Part shown: positions 1 through 5,680 of the stretch, one piece after another | Position numbering within the stretch: the stretch's first letter is position 1 | Layout of the letters: every line of letters begins with the position of its first letter | Assembly (NCBI GenBank): GCA_031398365.1 | Contig: JANNND010000102.1 | Span: 1 to 12,375, forward strand | Direction: 5' to 3' | Length of the DNA: 12,375 nt | Source: JAFDVL01 sp031398365 | Lineage (GTDB): Bacteria > Acidobacteriota > Blastocatellia > RBC074 | The notes under the pieces: model-generated | Databases searched by the model: none | What the model saw: the letters and a program-made list of their open reading frames with translations, nothing else | What the model was told of the DNA's origin: nothing | Translations under genes and position numbers: made by a program

Positions 1-360
1 CACAATCGCGGTCTGCACCAAATCCAGGTCAAGCCCCAAAATCAACAATGCCGGAATTGTGAAGACAATTCCGGCGGCGATGGATTCTGCTGCTGAACCA
101 GTCGTTTGCACGATGTTGTTTTCCAGAATCGAGGCACGCCCCAGCAGCCGCAGCATCGTGATGGAAAGCACCGCGATAGGGATCGAGGCGCTGACCGTCA
201 GGCCCACTTTCAAACCGAGATACACCGTGGAAGCGCCAAAGATCAGCCCGAAGAAAATCCCCAAGAGGACGGCGCGGACGGTGAATTCGGGCAAAATCGT
301 TCCCGCCGGGACATACGGCTGGTGGGTTTCATGGCTAACAGTTTTTGCTGGAGCGGCCAT
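1..360 (-). CDS. OPT-family oligopeptide transporter, N-terminal part (runs off the window)
   Basis: The reading frame begins with ATG at 360 and is open to the window edge, giving the first 120 residues. After a short polar N-terminus (about 20 residues) comes LPEFTVRAVLLGIFFGLIFG, a first membrane segment, then a second hydrophobic segment with the motif STVYLGLKVGLTVSASIP and the stretch ILENNIVQTTGSAAESIAAG, both characteristic of bacterial OPT (oligopeptide/metal-chelate) transporters. Family members are integral inner-membrane proteins of roughly 600-700 residues with many helices, so most of the gene lies outside the window. The start is supported by AGGAGA seven bases upstream. It lies downstream of the two small genes at 513-910 on the same strand, but a 152-base gap with a palindrome separates them, so co-transcription is uncertain. 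Substrate (peptide or metal chelate) cannot be told from this part. Confidence 0.88.
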   Translation of the reverse strand, partial: MAAPAKTVSHETHQPYVPAGTILPEFTVRAVLLGIFFGLIFGASTVYLGLKVGLTVSASIPIAVLSITMLRLLGRASILENNIVQTTGSAAESIAAGIVFTIPALLILGLDLDLVQTAIV

Positions 361-409
361 AAAGTTTCTCCTGTTGTTGTGTGGTAAGTGGGAAGGGGAT
401 GAACTAACC

Positions 410-505
410 GCCACGAACTGCACAAATTAACACGAAGCAGAAAAGAAAACTTCAGTGCGATGAAAAGGCGGGAAATAATTCGTGCTAATTCGTGTAATTC
501 GTGGC
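410..505. repeat. Imperfect inverted repeat, 'cacgaatta' word family
   Basis: Arms at 411-436 and 479-504 are 26 bases each and complementary with four mismatches, plus one more paired base outside (410/505). Each arm is built from a degenerate word close to CACGAATTA. The loop is about 42 bases. It fills most of the gap between the small gene ending at 513 and the OPT gene starting at 360. It has no T-run suited to a classical terminator. It looks like one copy of a dispersed palindromic repeat, though only this copy is in the window. Confidence 0.8.
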
Positions 506-512
506 CAAAAAA

Positions 513-722
513 CTATTCGTCTTCGTCTTCCATATCAAAGCCGCGGTTGTCGCGGATGGCCCGCAGGATTTGGATCGCGTACTCGAAATCATTGAAGGCA
601 CTGGTAAAGGTGCGGCCCATTTCTTCCTGATTGTGCCGATCTTCGACTTGCGCATAGTGTTTGTGCCGTGATTCGAGGGAACCGATGATGTCGGCTAATT
701 CTTGTTTGCGTTGTTCGTCCAT
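513..722 (-). CDS. Small acidic hypothetical protein (69 aa)
   Basis: A 69-residue soluble, charged protein that I do not recognise. It starts with ATG at 722, preceded by AGAGGA about ten bases upstream, and its first 28 bases overlap the end of the upstream gene (695-910) in another frame, which suggests translational coupling. Residues 1-30 (MDEQRKQELADIIGSLESRH onward) and 40-60 look helical and amphipathic; the C-terminus is very acidic (ending DMEDEDE). No signal peptide, cysteines or membrane segment are visible. Overlap with a cysteine-rich partner suggests the two act together, perhaps as a small complex. This is inference from position only. Confidence 0.7.
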   Translation of the reverse strand: MDEQRKQELADIIGSLESRHKHYAQVEDRHNQEEMGRTFTSAFNDFEYAIQILRAIRDNRGFDMEDEDE

Positions 723-910
723 TGCTGAATGTCCTCTGTTTCTGCCAGTTGTTGTTCGGCTTTTTCTATCGCTTCTAACATCACCGTCATGTGGGCCGCC
801 GTGTGTTCATCCATCATGCCCAGGTATAATTCCGGGTAATCCAGCACACAGGTGGTACAGCCCGAATTGCAACAAGGCGGCAGAAGCGAATAATCAATTT
901 CCTGATTCAT
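695..910 (-). CDS. Small protein with oxidoreductase-like cysteine-rich N-terminus (71 aa)
   Basis: The 71-residue product begins MNQEIDYSLLPPCCNSGCTT, and residues 11-26 contain P-P-C-C-x-x-G-C-x-x-C-V-x-D-Y-P. This pattern (PP-CC-xSGC-xxC-V) resembles the short 'oxidoreductase-like' domain (Pfam Oxidored-like, PF09791), a small domain of unknown biochemical role also present in some eukaryotic proteins. The four clustered cysteines could bind a metal or be redox-active; that is inference. Residues 35-60 look like an acidic amphipathic helix. It starts at ATG 910 with no clear Shine-Dalgarno, but a good promoter lies 39-68 bases upstream. Its end overlaps the start of the 513-722 gene by 28 bases, so the two form a unit. 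Confidence 0.8.
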   Translation of the reverse strand: MNQEIDYSLLPPCCNSGCTTCVLDYPELYLGMMDEHTAAHMTVMLEAIEKAEQQLAETEDIQQWTNNANKN

Positions 911-948
911 AACTACAATTGCAATTACCGCTCAGATAAGCTGGAAGC

Positions 949-978
949 ACTATAGGGAAAAGCGGATTCGGCTGTCAA
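949..978 (-). promoter_or_regulatory. Sigma70-type promoter for the 910-513 gene pair
   Basis: On the minus strand TTGACA (978-973) is followed after 18 bases by TATAGT (954-949): six of six and five of six consensus positions. The transcription start would fall near 942, leaving a leader of about 30 bases before the ATG at 910. This is the best promoter match I found in the window. Confidence 0.7.
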
Positions 979-1037
979 ATCTTTGTGGGCTAAGGTGGAC
1001 GGAAAACGAGAAAGAACGGCTGAGGACGGCAAGCGGG

Positions 1038-1145
1038 TTATCGGAGTGACCAGGATAGTTCGGCTCGTTGCGACGCGAAATAAAGCAGCAAACACAAGGC
1101 GAGCAATAACGTAAGAGGAAAGGCAAAAAAGAAACGGGGACGCAT
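1038..1145 (-). CDS. Possible 35-residue single-pass membrane peptide
   Basis: A short frame begins with ATG at 1145 behind a near-perfect Shine-Dalgarno (AAGGAGA, six bases before the ATG) and ends in TAA at 1038. The product starts MRPRFFFAFPLTLLLALCLL and continues to a polar tail ending ELSWSLR: two arginines, one hydrophobic helix (about residues 5-25), then a short hydrophilic end. No known small protein comes to mind. It sits 232 bases downstream of the ketosynthase gene on the same strand; the gap between them (1146-1377) shows only a weak five-pair hairpin at 1361-1374. The strong ribosome site and the TM-like composition favour a real gene; its size and lack of homology evidence argue for caution. 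Confidence 0.4.
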   Translation of the reverse strand: MRPRFFFAFPLTLLLALCLLLYFASQRAELSWSLR

Positions 1146-1377
1146 ACAAATCTCCTTCAGGAATGGGTTGATGACGAACGATTGCGTGAATTTTATTCTC
1201 TGACGTGCGCCCAAGCTCTTGTTGCCCTCATTCACTTGGTAACTCTTCCGATAAAGCTCACGCGCCCCTCGTCCGTCATCGTGTGCATTGTCGCGGGATT
1301 GGGAAAGCAAAAAAACCGGAAGGCCAACAGTCCAACGCGAGGAAACGCGCGAAGGAGGAATGTGGAAAGCCACAGGT

Positions 1378-2412
1378 TTATAAATCCGCAGGCGCACATG
1401 CCCCACGCGCGCCGGGCGGGCAAACCCTGAGCAACGCCGCGCCCCACGTGAAGCCCGCGCCAAACGCCAAGACCAACACCCGGGCACCGGGCTGCAGGCG
1501 CGGCTGTGCATCGTGCAAGGCCAAGTACGCGGATGCGCCGCTCGTGTTACCGTAACGATCCAAATTTACGATGATTCGGTCTTGCTCAATCTCCAGCTTT
1601 TTGCCGAGCGCACGCAGTAAATTCAGGTTCGCCTGATGCGGCACAAGCCAGTCAATTTGGTCGAAGGAAAGTTGATTGCGGTCGAGTAGTTCGCGCGTTG
1701 CCTCTGTCAACTTTCTGACCGCGTGCAAGATCACAGTGCGCCCATTCATCTTTGGCAAAAACAGTTCGGCTCGCTCTTCGTCCCTCCACCGCGCGCCATT
1801 GCCTGAACCCGGCGCGCGCACGCCCAAATCTTCGGCAAAGCTGCCATCCGTCGCCAGCAATACATCCTCCACACGCAACGCCAGACCTGTGGTCGGTTGT
1901 TGGCTGACCACGATTGCGCCTGCCCCATCGCCAAACAGCATGCTTAATTCAGCGCTGCGAGGATGCAGGTCGAGCCCTTTTGATTGTGCCTCTGCACCGA
2001 AGCAAACGACTGTGCGAGCAGCGTTGGAGGCAAGCAAGCCGCGCGCGATTTGCAGGCTGTAGAGCAGTGCCGCACAGCCGACCCGCACATCCAGCGCCGG
2101 AATCAGGCGGCAGTCCATCAACTTGCGTTGCACAATCGGTGCAACGCCCGGCACCTGATAATCCGGCGACAACGTTCCGCCAAGCAAATAATCAATCGCA
2201 CTGGCATTCAAATCCGCTTGTCGCAAAGCATCACGCACCGCTGCTGTTGCCAAATCCGAAGCCGATTGCTGGGCCGCAACCCAGCGCCGCTCGCGAATGC
2301 CAGAGTTCGCCTCGATCCACTCAGGCGCAATGCCAAGCATTGGAGCCAATTCCGCATTCGTCACAATTCGTTCGGGCAACGCCGCACCGCAAGCCGCGAT
2401 GTAGCAACTCAT
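1378..2412 (-). CDS. 3-oxoacyl-ACP synthase III (KAS III / FabH-like)
   Basis: A 344-residue thiolase-fold enzyme of the FabH family, which condenses an acyl-CoA with malonyl-ACP or, in specialised relatives, transfers acyl groups from CoA or ACP. The full Cys-His-Asn triad is visible: Cys113 (RVGCAALLYSLQIA), His259 (VPHQANLNLL) and Asn289 (RYGNTSGAS). Trp32 and the GIRER motif near residues 38-42 of the CoA/ACP-binding region are present, as is FGDGAGA (160-166). Val87 appears to sit where E. coli FabH has Phe87, which could widen the acyl pocket. The C-terminus runs about 14 residues past the usual end (GFTWGAALLR), with a proline/glycine-rich tail. Its ATG overlaps the stop of the carrier-protein gene by four bases (ATGA), with GGAG seven bases upstream, so the two are translationally coupled. 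A dedicated role with that carrier is more likely than housekeeping fatty-acid initiation. Confidence 0.93.
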   Translation of the reverse strand: MSCYIAACGAALPERIVTNAELAPMLGIAPEWIEANSGIRERRWVAAQQSASDLATAAVRDALRQADLNASAIDYLLGGTLSPDYQVPGVAPIVQRKLMDCRLIPALDVRVGCAALLYSLQIARGLLASNAARTVVCFGAEAQSKGLDLHPRSAELSMLFGDGAGAIVVSQQPTTGLALRVEDVLLATDGSFAEDLGVRAPGSGNGARWRDEERAELFLPKMNGRTVILHAVRKLTEATRELLDRNQLSFDQIDWLVPHQANLNLLRALGKKLEIEQDRIIVNLDRYGNTSGASAYLALHDAQPRLQPGARVLVLAFGAGFTWGAALLRVCPPGARGACAPADL

Positions 2413-2654
2413 ACGGCGACTCCGGCTTGGCTAAGATAGGCTTCGATCTTGGCGATGGTGTCGAAAGTGTCCGCCCGCAATTCGGCATCAGCGACTTGGC
2501 AGCTGCATTCTTCTTCAAGCAATGTGACGAACTCGACCAATGAAAAGGAATCCAGCAGTCCGGCATCGAAAAGCGAAGTGTTGTGATCCGGTAGTTCCGT
2601 GCGCGCTTCACGGGCAGTTTGTTGCAAGTAGTTGGTGATTGTTTGTGGCAGCAT
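2409..2654 (-). CDS. Acyl carrier protein
   Basis: An 81-residue carrier protein. Ser36 in LLDSFSLVEFVTLLEEE is the expected phosphopantetheine attachment site; the usual D-S-L is D-S-F here. The helix-rich acidic character and the end pattern DTFDTIAKIEAYL are typical. The frame is open further upstream to 2717, but those codons run into the palindrome at 2690-2778, and ATG 2654 has GGAGA six bases before it, so I choose the later start. It is not next to the core fatty-acid genes and differs from a housekeeping AcpP at the modification motif. Its neighbours (KAS III overlapping by four bases; SGNH and MBOAT genes upstream) suggest a DltC-like or pathway-specific role carrying an acyl group. 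A phosphopantetheinyl transferase must be supplied from elsewhere. Confidence 0.9.
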   Translation of the reverse strand: MLPQTITNYLQQTAREARTELPDHNTSLFDAGLLDSFSLVEFVTLLEEECSCQVADAELRADTFDTIAKIEAYLSQAGVAV

Positions 2655-2689
2655 AGATATTCTCCAGATGTGATTGATTTTGAAGATCG

Positions 2690-2778
2690 TTTCACCACAG
2701 AAACACAGAGGTATCACAGAGAACTACAGAGGAATTCTCTGCGAACCTCTGTGTAATCGCTGTGTCTCTGTGGTGAAA
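2690..2778. repeat. Inverted repeat, 'cacagagg' word family
   Basis: A palindrome of 89 bases: left arm from 2690 (TTTCACCACAGAAACACAGA...) pairs with a right arm ending at 2778. The outer 19 base positions match with one mismatch; the inner part pairs less well. Each arm is a string of degenerate CACAGAGG-like words. It sits between the stop of the SGNH gene (2781) and the carrier-protein gene (2654), so any transcript across the cluster must pass through this hairpin. Confidence 0.85.
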
Positions 2779-2780
2779 AA

Positions 2781-4109
2781 TTATGGTTTGGTATTTCGAG
2801 CAAATGCGAGCGGTTCCCGCCCCTTTTCATATGCCCGCAGCAGCGCATCGTGCAGCAACGTGCCAACGATTTCGGAGCCTTGCCAGGTGGGATGCGTGAA
2901 ATCGCTAGTCATCAGTTTCGGCTTCGCTTCGTACCAGCGCGCAACCGTGCCGTCGCCGCCCATCGCCGTGAACATGTCAAAGAAGGCACAGCCTGTTTCA
3001 GCGGCGAGGCGACGTTGCGCCTCGATCAATTTAGGAATGGTGGGACGCGTGATAATAGCTGCGCCTGCACCCCGTTTGCCGCGATCCATCGGGCCGACGA
3101 ACAAAATTGAGGCGTTCGGCAACGCGGCGCGAATGCGGCGCACAACTTCGCGCGTGTCCTTCTCGTACTCGTCCATCGGCCAGTTTTCGTATTCGCTCTC
3201 GTTCGCGCCATACGCGAGGATCACCAGATCAGGATTGCGCCGTCGCAACTGTTCCGCCCACGTGGCTTCATCCTGATAGCGATTGAGTAAGCCGACAAAC
3301 GCGCCATTCACACCGAGCGAATCGTATTGCACGCCGCGTGCGCCGGATTCCAGCACGACCCCAAACAACCGCACTTCGCCATTGCCAACTGTGCGCAGCG
3401 TCAGCGAATGTGCGCCGGGCGTGACATTGACGCGCTGAAAGCCGGAGCGCATGTCATTGCTCGCGGTCGTCACACGGTCTTGTGCTTTGCCATCCACTTC
3501 GACATCGAATGCACCGCCGCCGGGCTGCGCGAGAAAGTAAATCTCGAACGTGGACACGCTCTGACCGACTTCGCCGTCCTTGACCGTGCTGAAACTGGCG
3601 GTGCTGCCTGCCGCGCGCGTCGTAAACGTTGCGCCGCCGAAGCCGAAGCGATAATCGCCTTTGCCAATGAACATCGGCTCGCTCTGCCATCCGCTGCTGA
3701 CCGATTGCTGGACGCCGATGTGACCGTACCAGCCCCAAGGTTTGCCCGCCAAAATAAACCCGTGTCCCGCATCGCCGAACCGCAATTGCAATTTGCGCCG
3801 CACCGTCGAAGTAATCATATCGCCCGTGATCGGCGAATCGCCGTAATGACTGATGCGCGTGATGTGATCGCTCGTTTCGGTTCTACGAAGCGCTGCAAAA
3901 AAGTGCTGCAACGCCTGGCCCGACGCGTCCTCGATTTCGCCGGGACGTGCTTCGGTGAAGGTTGGAAGGGAAGCTGTTAAGGGTTGCGCCGTTACAGTCG
4001 GTGACATCGTAATGCGCCAGCGTTGCAAGCCGGGAACCACGAAGGGCAATAGGGACAGAACAATTAGGCACGCCAATGTGTGAGTGGTTTTTTGTCGAAT
4101 CAAATTCAT
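2781..4109 (-). CDS. SGNH/GDSL hydrolase with inserted beta-rich domain, exported
   Basis: A 442-residue envelope protein. Residues 1-30 have a short basic start and a hydrophobic stretch (LACLIVLSLLPFVV), a signal peptide or anchor. SGNH blocks are all present: GDS at 90-92 (HYGDSPITGD; nucleophile Ser92), GVNGA at 266-270, AYGANE with Asn303, and D403-x-x-H406 (SDFTHP). Between blocks I and II lies an insert of about 120 residues (140-258) rich in beta-strand patterns and glycine, resembling a carbohydrate-binding (CBM35-like) module as in Ape1/PatB-type O-acetyl enzymes; that comparison is inference. The chosen ATG (4109) avoids 51 extra codons that run through the palindrome at 4122-4214. 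Its likely job is an acyl-transfer or esterase step on an extracytoplasmic glycan, with the MBOAT encoded upstream. Confidence 0.88.
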   Translation of the reverse strand: MNLIRQKTTHTLACLIVLSLLPFVVPGLQRWRITMSPTVTAQPLTASLPTFTEARPGEIEDASGQALQHFFAALRRTETSDHITRISHYGDSPITGDMITSTVRRKLQLRFGDAGHGFILAGKPWGWYGHIGVQQSVSSGWQSEPMFIGKGDYRFGFGGATFTTRAAGSTASFSTVKDGEVGQSVSTFEIYFLAQPGGGAFDVEVDGKAQDRVTTASNDMRSGFQRVNVTPGAHSLTLRTVGNGEVRLFGVVLESGARGVQYDSLGVNGAFVGLLNRYQDEATWAEQLRRRNPDLVILAYGANESEYENWPMDEYEKDTREVVRRIRAALPNASILFVGPMDRGKRGAGAAIITRPTIPKLIEAQRRLAAETGCAFFDMFTAMGGDGTVARWYEAKPKLMTSDFTHPTWQGSEIVGTLLHDALLRAYEKGREPLAFARNTKP

Positions 4110-4121
4110 AGTGAATTCTCT

Positions 4122-4214
4122 GGAACAGTACCGCGCGCGGTAGCAAGCGTAGTTCACTACCCTGAAGTCGCAAGTATTCCAAGCACGCTTGCTAACCGCG
4201 CGCGGTACTGTTCC
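4122..4214. repeat. Near-perfect long inverted repeat with GTACCGCGCGCGGTAC-like core
   Basis: Arms 4122-4150 and 4185-4214 are complementary over 29 bases with a single one-base bulge, with a loop of about 34 bases. Each arm contains the self-complementary block ACCGCGCGCGGT followed by AGCAAGCG. It fills the gap between the MBOAT stop (4219) and the SGNH start (4109). As RNA it would form a very stable hairpin, with no T-run after it. It could stabilise the 3' end, attenuate transcription, or simply be a mobile palindrome. Confidence 0.9.
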
Positions 4215-4218
4215 GGCC

Positions 4219-4758
4219 TTAAAATCTTGCATAAATAAACGGCACCACATCGCTGCTGGCAATCAGGTACAGGCCCATTGCCAAACCTGCCAACAGCATT
4301 GCTTGCGCCGGAGCCGGAAGCCACGCAAACCCGCGTTGCAATTGATTCCCCCAATTGTCAGGCAGCCATTGCGCAGCGCAGGTCAGACCGATGATGACAG
4401 CGATTGGCAGCGGAAGATTCTCTATATTTGTTGTGCCTGTGCCGAGTGAGCGGAAGACCGCAAACGCTTGCGGGAAACTTTCGGCGCGAAAGAAAATCCA
4501 CGTCAGACAAACAAAGTGAAATGTCACAAAGACCGCGCCAGCATTGCTCCCAACTGATTTTGCAGGTTGCCAACCAAGGCGTTTGCGCAATGTTTCGACG
4601 CCGCGCACGGCTGCCAAACCGACGCCGTGCAACAAGCCCCAAATCACAAACGTCCACGCCGCACCGTGCCAGATTCCTCCGATGAGCATGGTCATAATCA
4701 ACCCCACATACAGCAACGCCGTGCTGCGTTTGCGCAGGCTGGTGAAGGGGAAGAACAC
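4219..4758 (-). CDS. MBOAT C-terminal fragment as a separate frame (GTG 4758)
   Basis: If the TGA at 4798-4800 truly ends translation, the downstream half could only be made from an internal start. The first candidate is GTG 4758, in frame with the upstream half, giving 179 residues with GGIWHGAAWTFVIWGLLHG and four to five membrane segments. There is no Shine-Dalgarno before it, and the conserved RWHITLS block would be lost, so it is unlikely to be a functional independent protein. Listed because automatic annotation may call it separately. Confidence 0.35.
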   Translation of the reverse strand: MFFPFTSLRKRSTALLYVGLIMTMLIGGIWHGAAWTFVIWGLLHGVGLAAVRGVETLRKRLGWQPAKSVGSNAGAVFVTFHFVCLTWIFFRAESFPQAFAVFRSLGTGTTNIENLPLPIAVIIGLTCAAQWLPDNWGNQLQRGFAWLPAPAQAMLLAGLAMGLYLIASSDVVPFIYARF

Positions 4759-4797
4759 GTAATCGCGCAGCCACGTCGAAAGCGTGATGTGCCAGCG

Positions 4798-5586
4798 TCA
4801 CCAAAACTCCGGCAAATTCTGGGCGCGATACGGCGCATTGAAATTTATCGGCAACGCGATGCCGAGCAGGAGCGCCGAGCCAATCGCAATGTCGCTGTAG
4901 CCGGAAAAGTCGGCATAAATCTGCAGCGCATAGCCGTAAACCGCGACCAGCATTTCGAGCGAGGAATAGCGTTCAGGAAAATCAAAGACGCGGTCTACGA
5001 AATTCGTGCGTAGGTAATCGGCTATCGCGATCTTTTTGGTGAGTCCGAGCGCGATCAAGAACAATGCTTGCCCGCCTTGTTCGGCGGTTAACGGCAGGCT
5101 GTTGCGAAGCTGTGGCAGCAACTGCTTGGCGCGATTGATTGGCCCGGCAACAAGGCTGGGGAAAAACGAAAGGAACGCGAAATATTCAAGCAGGCTTCGT
5201 GTTGGCTCGGTCGTCTTGCGATAGACATCTACGACGTACGCGATGGATTGAAAGAGAAAGAATGACAGTCCCAACGGTACAAAAATATGCAAGTCGAAAA
5301 ATCCTGCGTACTTGAAAAAGCACAGTGTGCCGACATCAATGAACAGGGAAGCAAACAGCAATAGTTTTCGCCTGCGCGGTTGTTCGCTATGGTGGATAAA
5401 GCGAGCCAGCAAAAAATCCGACGTTGCAATTGCCGACAATAAAATCACTGGCTTAATGCCCGCCTGCGCGTAAAAGACCCCGCTGGCAAGCAGTAATAAT
5501 CCGCTGCGCCACTTCGGTTTTATGAGCCAGAAGGCAAAGAAAACTACGATCAGAAAAATGAAATAGACTGTGCTGGTGAATTGCAT
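4798..5586 (-). CDS. MBOAT N-terminal part, ends at the in-frame TGA (262 aa)
   Basis: This is the part that would be made if the TGA terminates. It starts MQFTSTVYFIFLIVVFFAFW and has six or more hydrophobic segments, the block VPLGLSFFLFQSIAYVVDVY (typical 'P-x-G-x-S-F-x-x-F' region of MBOATs), and LSFFPSLVAGPINRAKQLLP, also characteristic (FPxxxAGPI). It ends at NLPEFW, before the catalytic histidine region, so alone it should be inactive. Possible ribosome sites for ATG 5586 are AGGAG at 5589-5593, only two bases from the ATG, and AGGA at 5597-5600; both lie in or at the edge of the palindrome at 5592-5680. Confidence 0.75.
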   Translation of the reverse strand: MQFTSTVYFIFLIVVFFAFWLIKPKWRSGLLLLASGVFYAQAGIKPVILLSAIATSDFLLARFIHHSEQPRRRKLLLFASLFIDVGTLCFFKYAGFFDLHIFVPLGLSFFLFQSIAYVVDVYRKTTEPTRSLLEYFAFLSFFPSLVAGPINRAKQLLPQLRNSLPLTAEQGGQALFLIALGLTKKIAIADYLRTNFVDRVFDFPERYSSLEMLVAVYGYALQIYADFSGYSDIAIGSALLLGIALPINFNAPYRAQNLPEFW

Positions 5587-5591
5587 AACTC

Positions 5592-5680
5592 CTGATTCCT
5601 GATTCCTGATCCCCGATCACAAAATGAATGGCAGTTCCCCTTTTGTTGTCAGGGGCCAGCGATCAGGAATCAGGGATCAG
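5592..5680. repeat. Inverted repeat, 'cctgattcctgatc' word family, overlapping a stop codon
   Basis: The left arm starts at 5592 (CTGATTCCTGATTCCTGATC) and pairs with a right arm ending at 5680; 23 positions match with three mismatches. The TGA stop of the short SGNH gene (5679-5677) lies inside the right arm, and the ribosome-binding region of the MBOAT gene borders or lies in the left arm. The repeat therefore seems to have become part of the gene boundaries on both sides. Confidence 0.85.

Larger units (their letters stand above)
4219..5586 (-). pseudogene. MBOAT-family O-acyltransferase interrupted by one in-frame TGA
   Basis: From ATG 5586 to TAA 4219 the frame codes for a complete MBOAT (membrane-bound O-acyltransferase; AlgI/DltB/PatA group), about 455 residues, the usual size, except for TGA at 4800-4798. 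The stop falls exactly in the family signature: NLPEFW, stop, RWHITLSTWLRDY, where relatives read E-F-W-R-R-W-H. A single C-to-T change from CGA (Arg) explains it. Both histidines expected for the family remain in frame downstream: His266 (RWH) and His307 (GGIWHGAAW). The C-terminus (VVPFIYARF) is also typical. No other lesion is visible. It could be a recent pseudogene, a sequencing/assembly error, or a leaky stop: the base after TGA is C, a poor termination context in E. coli. Neighbouring genes use TGA as a normal stop, so code reassignment is unlikely. Confidence 0.85.

Noticed and set aside
1914..2543. Plus-strand open frame of 209 codons, and similar long ones at 3327-3980 and 2674-3276
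   Set aside because: They lie opposite well-supported minus-strand genes (KAS III, carrier protein, SGNH) and have no recognisable motifs.
2655..2717. Longer start of the carrier protein
   Set aside because: The extra codons run into a palindromic repeat and have no ribosome site; the internal ATG at 2654 does.
4110..4262. 51-codon upstream extension of the insert-bearing SGNH gene
   Set aside because: It consists largely of translated palindrome and overlaps the MBOAT end; ATG 4109 gives a proper signal sequence.
4798..4800. TGA read as tryptophan or selenocysteine under an alternative code
   Set aside because: TGA is used as an ordinary terminator elsewhere in the window (carrier-protein gene, short SGNH gene, symporter), the expected residue is arginine rather than Trp or Sec, and I see no obvious SECIS-like hairpin right after it.
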